From Ovis canadensis (lineage: Eukaryota > Chordata > Mammalia > Artiodactyla > Bovidae): DNA of 64,000 nt. Within the stretch, counting starts at the first letter, position 1; every line of letters starts with the position of its first letter. Below the pieces are notes generated by a model. The model was not told the origin of the DNA. It saw only the letters and a program-made list of their open reading frames with translations, and did not search any database. This document shows, in pieces, positions 55,790 to 64,000 of this stretch. Position numbers and translations under genes: made by a program. The stretch lies in contig NC_091727.1 of assembly GCF_042477335.2 (NCBI RefSeq), forward strand, positions 126,139,501 to 126,203,500. Reading direction: 5' to 3'.

Positions 55790-56330
55790 ATATTTTAACA
55801 AATATTTTTCACAATGACTGTGTGCCAGGCACCTTTCTTAGCCCTTTACATATAATCATTTTATCTTTACCACAACTCTCTGGCAGAAGTAATGATTTAA
55901 TTTCCAGTTTAGAGATGAGGACAGAGAAGGCAATGGCATCCCACTCCGGTACTCTTGCTTGGCAAATCCCGTGGGTGGAGGAGCCTGGTGGGCTACAGTC
56001 CATGGGGTCGCAAAGAGTCAGACATGACTGAGCGACTTCACTTTCATGTTTCACTTTCATGCATTGGAGAAGGAAATGGCAACCCACTCCAGTGTTCTTG
56101 CCTGGAGAATCTCAAGGACAGGGGAGCCTGGTGGGCTGCTGTCTATGGGGTTGCACAGAGTCAGACACGACTGAAGCGACTTAGCAGAGATGAGGAAACT
56201 GAGGCACACAGAGGTAAAATCAGTCACCTGAGGTTCAACAGCTAGGAAGAGACAGAATCAGAATTCAGACCCAAGAAGCCTGGCTCCACATTCTGAGGGC
56301 TTATTCACTATTCTGTGCCACTCTTCTGAC
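55790..56330 (-). mobile_element. MIR SINE, antisense, split by Bov-A2
   Basis: Left part: ACTGTGTGCCAGGCACCTTT, TTTAATTTCCAGTTTAGAGA. Right part: GATGAGGAAACTGAGGCACA, AGAATTCAGACCCAAGAAGC. One ancient MIR cut by the SINE. Confidence 0.85.
55922..56185 (+). mobile_element. Bov-A2 dimeric SINE, sense, 11-bp target duplication
   Basis: Two Bov-A monomers: CAGAGAAGGCAATGGCATCC...GAGCGACTTCACTTTC and TGGAGAAGGAAATGGCAACC...ACTGAAGCGACTTAGC. Target duplication AGAGATGAGGA at 55911-55921 and 56186-56196. Unlike the 17.8-kb copy, it lacks a CAG tail. Confidence 0.95.
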
Positions 56331-56599
56331 AATACCGTTGGCTTCCCTTTTATGTTCTAGTCCACAGCGCCCCCTTGTGTTTTATTTATTCCCAACCGTT
56401 CTGAATAATTGTCCTGCCTATCCCCACCAAGACTCCGTCCAAGCGAAGAACTGGTAGTCCCGCTTCGTCCAGGAGAACTGGTAGTCCCTCCCCTCCACCA
56501 GGTGTAGCCAAGCTCCCAGAATGGGATCCAAATACAGGTGAGTGGTGGTGATGTGCTGAACTGGCAATCATATCTGGCCATTATTTTCCTGGCAGTAAA
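56331..56599. other. Short GC-rich unique patch with 26-bp direct repeat
   Basis: GAACTGGTAGTCCC occurs at 56448-56461 and 56474-56487. CAG/GTGAGT at 56535-56543 is a consensus 5' splice site on the plus strand. No coding frame with a domain. The CTCF-like motif is listed separately. Confidence 0.45.
56366..56380 (-). promoter_or_regulatory. Candidate CTCF site, reverse
   Basis: Plus strand AGCGCCCCCTTGTGT. Its complement fits the CTCF core with a mismatch at the first C of the CCA. It faces the forward motif at 37706. Confidence 0.4.
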
Positions 56600-57055
56600 A
56601 CTGTCGACTAAAAAACACAGTCACAACCTGAAAGTAGAGTTATTTTATTTGGTGGGAATGTTTAGGACTCCGAGCCTGGGAGACAGCATCCCAGGAAAAA
56701 CTGCTCAGAGGAGTTTGCAGGAGGGGAAGTCAGGCTATATACAAGTTTGCAACAAGGGGAGCAGGCAGTCTGATCTTCAAAGATCAGGTATCAGGTGAAG
56801 GAATTTAGGGTTCTGTGTATGGGAAGATGCAAGCCTCTGGGCTCGCTGAATTCACTCCTTTCATATGCACCGCAGCCTTCTGGGGCCATCCTGTTTTCTT
56901 GTTCACCTTGCTTCTTGCATTCCCCCAGCTCCTCAGCAATCACGGTGGGGGGCGGCAGCATCCGATGGATTGCAGTTTTGGGAACCCTCATTCACCTTTG
57001 AAGGCCAGAAATCGCTGATGGCTGTGACATTTCTTGCTGATTAATATGGCAGGAG
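56600..57055 (-). mobile_element. Probable ERV solo LTR, antisense
   Basis: Minus strand carries AATAAA near 56641-56652 (plus TTTATTT) and a TATA-like GTATATAG near 56734-56741. TGTGTATGGGAAGATGCAAG (56814-56833) is shared with the LTR-derived segments at 16.4 and 17.0 kb. Boundaries are approximate and no viral coding sequence adjoins. Confidence 0.5.
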
Positions 57056-57071
57056 GTATTTTCACTTTACA

Positions 57072-57290
57072 GTCGGATCAGCGGTAAAGAATCCACCTGC
57101 AAACAGGAGCCTCAGGAGACACAAGTTCTATTCCTGGGTTGGGAAGATCCCCTGGAGAAGGAAATGGCAACCCACTCCAGTATTCTTGCCTGGAGAATCC
57201 CCGTGGACAGAGGAGCCTGGCAGGATACAGTCCATAGGGTCACAAAAGAGTCGGATAGGACTAAAGGGACTTAGCACGCACGGGGAAGAA
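57072..57290 (+). mobile_element. Bov-tA SINE, sense
   Basis: GGATCAGCGGTAAAGAATCC, GTTCTATTCCTGGGTTGGGA, CCACTCCAGTATTCTTGCCT and GTCACAAAAGAGTCGGATAG. Confidence 0.9.
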
Positions 57291-57519
57291 GGAGAGACAG
57301 CAGATACAAGAGGAATTTCCAAGGAAAAATCAGCAGTATTGTGAGGCATGAGGAAGTAGAGGCTCCTTCAAGGATCATCTTCTGGCCTGAGTGACTGGGC
57401 AGGTGAATGGTGTTGCCACTCACTGAGATGTGGGTACAGAAGGAAGAGCAGGTGGGCAGGGAAGGTAGTTATAACAGCAGGCATCCATGGCACATGCATC
57501 ATGGGGGGAGCAGGCAGAC

Positions 57520-57662
57520 ACTGATCACTGTGCTCACTTTACTGAGGAGGGAATGTGAGGTTCTGAGACCTGAAGAAACTTTCCCAAAGTCACAGAGTGA
57601 GTAGCAGGGTCGGATTTGAACCCAGGTCCTTCTGACTGCATGTCTGGGCTTTTAACTGGTTG
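57520..57662 (-). mobile_element. MIR SINE fragment, antisense
   Basis: TTTACTGAGGAGGGAATGTG, CCAAAGTCACAGAGTGAGTA and GATTTGAACCCAGGTCCTTC. Confidence 0.75.
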
Positions 57663-58849
57663 GATGGAAGGCAATCAGCCTATGCTCAGACCCCCTTCCC
57701 TCGTTCTGCCTGCTATTTCAACCCTGATTATTGTCTGTCTTCATGCCTCCTGATTTGCTGCCTTTCTAGAACTTTAATTTTGGCTTGGGCTCTGACCCTG
57801 GCTGCCAACCATTCCATGACTCTCAGCCTTTCTTTAATCTTCAGTGTTTAGATAACTGCCTTCTCACCACCCCATCCCCCTCAAGGCCACACTCTACCCT
57901 CTTCCCGTGCATGCTTCACCCAGACCATGACTCAATTGACTCTACAGTGTATGAGACCCTTTTCCATTTCCCATCCAACACTGAGTCTCCATGCCCAGAT
58001 TCCTGTCTTCTAGTCTCACCCTGTAATGAATAGCAGGGCTGTGACTCAGTTTCTATCTTGAAATTTTGTGTCAAGGGATGCTTGAATTCCATGCTCTGCG
58101 TGCATGTGAGTATGTAGAGATTGGTTCCGTATACTAGAATTTCGTGGACAGAGGCTGGATGTCCCCAACATTGCTGGACAGTCCTACATAGTGAAGAATG
58201 CCCTGGATTCTGCCTAACTTTTGAATGCCACCTCCCCTACCCAGTTATTCACTTAGATGAAAAAAATCTATTTATAATGATCTGTGCCTAAAGCATAACT
58301 CTGCTTTACACATTAAAGATTTTTTGCATGGTTTGAGTATTTGCTTGTAATTTCCAGAAATACAACTACTGTGTAAATGGAAAGAAAAATTGAATTTTGT
58401 TTAGTTCAGGACTCTCCCAAGAGTTGTTTACCATTTTTGAAGATCAAGTTGCTGACAGTGATGCTGCTCATGGTAAGGGAGTCACTAATGCAATGCCCTG
58501 TAAAGGTCTGTATTTGTAGCATAATTTGCACCTATGGGGTTTCTACACAAAGGTGCAAGTTTCTGCCTGTTTCCTTCGATCTTCTAATGTGGTGCGGCCT
58601 GAACCTTTACAGATGGATTAATTACAAATATTTTCCTTTTATTTCTCCTTAACACCGCAGTTAGGCCTTTGTCTGTCTATCTCTATGTGTTTCCCTCTGT
58701 CTCTCTCTCTCTCTCTGACACACACACATAAATACATAAAATTGCGTATATATTAGATATATTACATTGTCCGTGTCTTTCCTTGTTTCCTTGATTCTTT
58801 GTTTTCAGGATAGCAAATTGTTTGTTAAAAAGGCAAGCACTTACTAAAG
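57663..58849. other. About 1.2 kb without recognised gene or repeat
   Basis: Small frames (60-91 codons) lack domains. A CT run and a short CA run (58696-58728) are the only simple repeats. Confidence 0.35.
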
Positions 58850-59060
58850 TGCCCAAAGCTGTTTCAAATTCTTTGTATGTATATCTCACTTAATCCTCAC
58901 AAAAGCCAAATGAGGTAAGGCTTATTTGCACTTTTATTTTGCAAATGAAGAAACGGAGTCACAGAGACGTAAAGTAATTGGCCAAAGTCACACAGCTGGC
59001 AAGTGATGGAGCTGCAGTCGGAACCCAAATCTGTTTGACTTCAAATGCAGTGTGCATTCA
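58850..59060 (-). mobile_element. MIR SINE, antisense
   Basis: TATCTCACTTAATCCTCACA, AATGAAGAAACGGAGTCACA, GCCAAAGTCACACAGCTGGC and GTCGGAACCCAAATCTGTTT. Confidence 0.82.
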
Positions 59061-59227
59061 GTTGCTGGGTATGTGGTAGATTATCTGTCATGCTTCTTAT
59101 CAGTGTTAGAACGGACTCAGAATGATTCTAAGGGCAATGTATTCCAAAATCTTTGAGGGTTCCTAGAAAAAGTACAGAGAGCCTCAGAGGATGGCAAATA
59201 CTCTTGTATACATCTGGGCATGTTTGC

Positions 59228-59453
59228 TTGGAGGCTTCCCTCATGGCTCAATGATAAAGAATCCACCTGCCAATGCAGGAGATGCAAGAGACGCAGGTTC
59301 CATCCCTGGGTCGGGAAGATCCCCTGGAGAAGGAAACGGCAACCCACGTCAGTATTCTTGCCTGGGAAATCCCATGGACAGATGAGCCTGATGGGCTGCA
59401 GTCCATGGCGTCACAAAAGAGTTGGACACAACTTAGCAACTAAACCACCAGAA
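59228..59453 (+). mobile_element. Bov-tA SINE, sense, 9-bp target duplication
   Basis: GAGGCTTCCCTCATGGCTCA through CATCCCTGGGTCGGGAAGAT to GTTGGACACAACTTAGCAAC. CATGTTTGC flanks at 59219-59227 and 59454-59462. Confidence 0.93.
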
Positions 59454-59462
59454 CATGTTTGC

Positions 59463-60149
59463 CTGACACTCACATATCCAGTCAACTGATCTGAGTCAAG
59501 TTGAATGGTGTCTTATTCCTTAATTGCTTCTTGTATCCAATCAGATTGTATAAGGCCCGAGAGTAGCTCTGTGCCAACCATACTTTCCATTTGAAAAAAT
59601 AACGTACATTATCTGACACAGAATACGGCAATGGGACCAAAGAGGTTCCATCCGGACTCCTAAATCCCTACCCTATCAGCAGCCAGCCACCTTTATAGGA
59701 CTTGGTGACTACTGAGATACTCACTCCTTTATTTTTCTCAATTAATAAGCCATCTCAGGTGAAAATGCATGTTACATATCTGCCTTATTCAGAGAAACGG
59801 GCCATCCATCGTGCTTCGTGTAGGTGCAGCCTTCGCACCCCCATTGAGAACTACAAAGCTCATGTTCAGGCAGCTCTGAGGTCCACCACTAGATGGCAGC
59901 GTTCTCCAGACTTTGAATGACAGAAAAGTCCAGCTTCGTTTAATGCCAGTTCATGAGTCATAGGTCAAATGAACCATCTTTTCTGCCACTAGAAGAATGC
60001 CCACATGTTTTCCATGCTGCAGTTTCTGGAAAGGTAACTTGCTTTTGGCAACTTGTTGACATTTGAACAGTAATCTGGTACAGCTGGGTCTCCTCTGTTT
60101 TAGTACAAATACTCATTGAGCACATACTATGTTGCAAGTGCCTTCACTA
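59463..60149. other. No recognised repeat; contains a CTCF-like site
   Basis: A 72-codon frame (59702-59920) carries no domain and is probably chance. The motif at 59886 is listed separately. Confidence 0.4.
59886..59900 (+). promoter_or_regulatory. Candidate CTCF site, forward
   Basis: CCACTAGATGGCAGC fits the CTCF core CCASYAGRKGGCRS fully and continues GTT. It lies in non-repeat sequence. Confidence 0.55.
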
Positions 60150-60225
60150 CCGAGGGGCCTGGGTTCGATCCCTGGTTGGGGAACTATGATCCCACAAGCT
60201 GCATGGTGCAGTGGGGGAGAAAAAG
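60150..60225 (+). mobile_element. tRNA-Glu-type SINE fragment, sense
   Basis: GGGGCCTGGGTTCGATCCCTGG (B-box), GGGGAACTATGATCCCACAA and CTGCATGGTGCAGTGGGGGA, the 3' part of a CHR/Bov-tA-like SINE. The A-box half is lost. Confidence 0.7.
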
Positions 60226-60724
60226 GAAGAAAGTCACCATCTCATTGGGGACATTGATCCCTGAAATAAAATTTCTATGATAATATCGTAAGCACTGTGA
60301 TGGAGTAAGCGGAGATGTGGTACCCACATCAATCTGGAGGCTCAGGGAAGTCCTTCTGGAACAGGTGACACTGAAAACTGAGTTGCAAAGAAAGGGCGGT
60401 TAATAGCCAGGGAAGAATGTGGGGAAGGGGATTTGGGACAGAGGAAACAGACTGAGCAGGAAGCTTGCGACAGCATGATGTGTGCTGAGGAAGCAAGTGG
60501 GAGCTAATGGAAACAATAAGAGAATATGGAATGAGGTGCAGGGTAGGTAGAAGTGAAGTTTAGGAATGCAATAATGATATCACAACCAGGAACTGATACA
60601 TAAAACCATGTGCTCTTCCCAACTACCTCTGGAGATAAGAGCATCACAATCTTACCTTGAGAAGGCACAATCTCTTCATTTCTCACAATGCCATGGTGCA
60701 ACTCAAAATAACTTTGGCAAACAT
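60226..60724. other. Unassigned; possible decayed L2
   Basis: AGGGAAGTCCTTCTGGAACA and AGGAAACAGACTGAGCAGGA are faintly L2-like in antisense. This is not strong enough to call. Confidence 0.3.
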
Positions 60725-60935
60725 TTATTCAACCTGTACTAAGTAGTGAGCACTATGCTAAGAGCTGCTTCGTGCATTGCCTTCTTCCATATATGCAATA
60801 ATCTAGGTGATGGATACTTTGAGGCTATTATTATTCTCATTTTACAGATGAGGAAACCTAGGTTCAGAGAGGTTAAGTGACTTGCTCAGGATCACACAGC
60901 CAACAAGTGATGGAGCAGGAGTTTGAATCGAAGCA
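60725..60935 (-). mobile_element. MIR SINE, antisense
   Basis: ATTATTCTCATTTTACAGATG, GGTTCAGAGAGGTTAAGTGA, GCTCAGGATCACACAGCCAA and GAGTTTGAATCG. One of the best kept MIRs here. Confidence 0.88.
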
Positions 60936-61118
60936 TGAACTAAGTACAGAGGAGGTATAGGAAAGAGAGAGAATCACAAATAATGTCAGTAGGCATGGGC
61001 TGAGAGTGACAAGGGGGACTTTCTGACACAGCTAATGCCCAAGATGAGTTAAGTGAAATGGATAATAATAATAGAGTAGTGAAAACACATAATGTTTTCA
61101 AATATGCATAGGCTCTGT

Positions 61119-63393
61119 ACTGTTTCCACTGTTTCCCCATCTATTTGCCATGAAGTGATGGGACTGGATGCAAGGATCTTAGTATTCTGAATGTTGACCT
61201 TTAAGCCAATATTTTCACCCTCCTCTCACTTTCATCAACAGGCTCAAGAGGCCCATAAGGGTGGTGTCATCTGCGAATCTGAAGTTATTGATAATTCTCC
61301 TGGCAATCTTGATTCCAGCTTGTGCTTCATCCAGCTCAGCGTTTCTCATGATGTACTCTGCATACAAGTTAAATAAGCAGGGTGACAATATACAGCCTTG
61401 ACGTACTCCTTTTCCTATTTGGAACCAGTCTGTTGTTCCATGTCAAGTTCTAACTGTTGCTTCCTGACCTGCATACAGATATACCAACAGGAGGTCAGGT
61501 GGTCTGGTATTCCCATCTCTTTCAGAATTATCCACAGTTTGTTGTGGTCCACACACTCAAAGGCTTTGGCATAGTCAATAAAGCAGAAGCAGATGTTTTT
61601 CTGGAACTCTCTTGCTTTTTCGATGGTGCAACGGATGTTGTCAATTTGATCTCTGGTTCCTCTGACTTTTATAAATCCAGCTTGAACATCTGGAAGTTCA
61701 TGGTTCACATATTGTTGAAGCCTGGCTTGGAGAGTTTTGAGCATTACTCTACTAGCATGTGAGATGAGTGCAATAGTGCGGTAATCTCAGCATTCATTGG
61801 CATTGCCTTTCTTTGGGGTTGGAATGAAAACTGACCTTTTCCAGTCCTGTGACCACTGCTGAGTTTTCCAAATTTGCTAACATATCGAGTGCAGCACTTT
61901 TACAGAATCATCTTAGGATTTGAAATAGCTCCACTGGAATTCCATCACCTCCACTAGCTTTGTTCATAGTGATGCTTCCTAAGGTCCACTTGACTTCACA
62001 TTCCAGGATGCCTGGCTCTAGGTGAGTGATCACACCATCGTGATTATCTGAGTAGTGAAGATCTTTTTTGAATAGCTCTTCTGTGTATTCTTGCCACCTC
62101 TTCTTAATATCTTCTGCTTCTGTTAAGTCCCTACCATTTCTGTCCTTTAGTGAGCCCATCTTTGCAGGAAATGTTCCCTTGGTATCTCTAATTTTCTTGA
62201 AGAGATCTCTAGTCTTTCCCATTCTATTGTTTTCCTCTATTTCTTTGCATTGATTGCAGAGGAAGGCTTTCTTATCTCTCCTTGCTAGTCTTTGGAACTC
62301 TGAATTCAAATGGGTATATCTTTCCTTTTCCCCTTTCCCTTTCACTTCTCTTATATTCACAGCTATTTTTAAGGCCTCCTCAGACAACCTTTTTGCATTT
62401 CTTTTTCTTGGGGATGGTCTTGATGCCTGTCTCCTGTACAATGTCATGAACCTCCATCCATAGTTCATCAGGCACTCTATCAGATCTAGTCCCTTAAATC
62501 TATTTCTCACTTCCACTGTATAATCATAAGGGATTTGATTTAGGTAATACCTGAATGGTCTAGTGGTTTTCCCTATTTTCTTCAATTTAAGTCTGAATTT
62601 GGCAATAAGGAGTTCATTATCTGATCCATAGTCAGCTCCTGGTCTTTTTTTTCGCTGACTGTATAGAGCTTCTCCACCTTTGGCTGCAAAGAATATAATC
62701 AATCTGATTTTGGTATTGACCATCTGGTGATGACCATCTGAAGAATCATCTCTTGTGTTGTTGGAAGAGGGTGTTTGCTATGACCAGTGCATTCTCTTGG
62801 CAAAACTCTATTAGCCTTTGCCCTGCTTCATTCTGTACTCCAAGGCCAAGTTTGCCTGTTACTCAAGGTGTTTCTTGACTTCCTACTTTTGCATTCCAGA
62901 CCCCTATAATGCAAAGCACATGTTTTTGAGGTGTTAGTTCTAGAAAGTCTTTAGGTCTTCATAGAACCATTCAACTTCAGCTTCTTTAGCATTGCTGGTC
63001 AGGGCATAGACTTGGATTACTGTGATATTGGATGGTTTGCCTTGGAAACGAACAGAGATCATTCTGTCGTTTTTGAGATTGCATCCAAGTACTGCATTTC
63101 AGACTCTTTTGTTGACTATGGTGGCTACTCCATTTCTGCTAAGGGATTCTTGCCCACAGTAGTAGATATAATGGTCATCTGAGTTAAATCCACCCATTCC
63201 ACTCCATTTTAGTTCGCTGATTCCTAAAATGTTGATGTTCACTCTTGTCATCTCCTGTTTGATCACTGACAATTTGCCTTGATTCATGGACCTAACATTC
63301 CAGATTTCTATGCAACATTGCTCTTTATAGCATTGGACTTTGCTTCCATCACCAGTCACATCCACAACTGGGTGTTGTTCTGCTTTCATTTAG
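61119..63393 (-). mobile_element. BovB 5' part, inverted half of a twin-primed insertion
   Basis: Antisense BovB running from the ETVETV-type segment of the C-terminal region (61119) back to the N-terminal DVTGDGSKVQC segment (63340-63375). It contains an endonuclease remnant, linker frame (62723-61908, 271 codons) and RT fragments (61744-61415). The RT motif C reads FADD near 61268-61279. The 3' end of BovB is absent on this side. The next base starts a sense BovB. Confidence 0.92.
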
Positions 63394-64000
63394 TTCAACA
63401 TTCAGAAAACTAAGATCATGGCATCTGGTCCCATCACTTCATGGCAAATAGATGGGGAAACAGTGGAAACAGTGACAGACTATTTTTGGGGTCTCTAAAA
63501 TCTCTGCAAATGGTGACTTCAGCCATGAAATTAAAAGATGCTTACTCCTTGGAAGGGAAGTTATGACCAACCAAGATCGCATATGAAAAAACAGAGACAT
63601 TACTTTGCCAGCAAAGGTCCATCTATTCAAGGCTACGGTTTTCCCAGTAGTCATGTATGGATGTGAGAGTTGGATTCTAAAGAAAGCTGAGCACCGAAGA
63701 ATTGATGCTTTTGGAGAAGACTCTTGAGCATCCCATGGACTGCAAGAAGATCCAACCAGTCCATCCTAAAGGAAATCAGTCCTGAATATTCATTGGAAGG
63801 ACTGATATTGAAGCTGAAACTCCAATACTTTGGCCACCTGATGCAAAGAGCTGATTCATTGGAAAAGACCCTGATGCTGGGAAAGATTGAAGGTGGGAGG
63901 AGAAGGTGATGACAGATGATGAGATGGTTGGATGGCATCACTGAATCAATGGACATGAATTTGAGTAAGCTCTGGGAGTTGGTGATGGACAGGGAGGACT
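63394..64000 (+). mobile_element. BovB 3' part, sense half of a twin-primed insertion, runs off the window
   Basis: Starts TTCAACATTCAGAAAACTAA (the NIQKTKI segment) and runs through the C-terminal region ([14 protein letters not shown], then GATGGACAGGGAGGACT at the window edge). Its first 80 or so bases repeat, inverted, the far left end of the preceding piece (61119-61198). The terminal TGAACTGAAC tail and the target duplication lie outside. Confidence 0.92.

Noticed and set aside
9514..59453. tRNA genes suggested by B-box motifs (GGTTCGATCCCTGG)
   Set aside because: All lie in tRNA-Glu-derived SINE heads. No complete cloverleaf with its own terminator was seen.
6010..60930. Repeated short matches resembling a CRISPR or regulatory array (ACACAGCTGG, CCAGTATTCTTGCCTGG and similar)
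   Set aside because: They are conserved cores of dispersed MIR and Bov-tA SINEs, widely spaced and in both orientations.

Overview
This window is from a ruminant (pecoran, most likely bovid) nuclear genome. The evidence is the repeat content. It carries BovB (RTE-type) LINEs whose 3' ends are runs of the hexamer-like TGAACTGAAC unit. It also has tRNA-Glu-derived Bov-tA SINEs, two dimeric Bov-A2 SINEs, CHR-type cetartiodactyl SINEs and L1 copies of the bovine type with 5'UTR, ORF1 and ORF2. Older mammalian layers (MIR, L2, L1M, MER5-type hAT remnants) lie beneath these. Nothing in the window is prokaryotic or viral apart from ancient solo retroviral LTRs. Family names are given from recognition of the sequence, not from a database search. 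I cannot tell cattle from bison, buffalo, sheep or goat.

Only one protein-coding gene is supportable: a 180-codon FAM209-family gene at 42674-43216 (+). FAM209 proteins are small testis-enriched membrane proteins linked to acrosome formation. Directly upstream lie a GC box and a perfect full-site CRE (TGACGTCA), 85 bp before the ATG. Directly downstream is an AATAAA signal. Nearly every other open reading frame longer than 60 codons is a piece of an L1 or BovB ORF, or is a chance frame through a repeat.

Layout. 1-5.8 kb: 5' two thirds of an antisense L1, cut by the window edge. 5.8-22.6 kb: old MIR, L1M and L2 sequence with younger insertions, including a 5'-truncated sense L1 with an open ORF2 C-terminus (9.75-11.0 kb), a solo LTR inside a SINE (14.8-15.7 kb), a second LTR (16.8-17.3 kb) that has donated an inverted 87-bp copy to a neighbouring SINE, and a Bov-A2 with perfect target-site duplications. 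22.9-26.1 kb: near full-length BovB (+). 29.7-37.4 kb: three antisense BovB copies plus SINEs and an L1 3' end. 37.4-43.3 kb: the least repetitive stretch, ending with FAM209. 43.6-54.4 kb: a near full-length antisense L1 (7.9 kb) nested in the 5' part of an older sense L1. 54.5-61.1 kb: BovB, Bov-A2, an LTR, MIRs and Bov-tA copies. 61.1-64.0 kb: a BovB with an inverted 5' part followed by a sense 3' part, the signature of twin priming, running off the window.

I see no operon, phage, CRISPR or novel gene system. The observations of most interest are the promoter architecture of FAM209, the template-switch scar at 16.3-17.1 kb, the twin-primed BovB, the 146-bp tandem triplication in the L1 5'UTRs, and the two same-orientation L1s that flank the gene.
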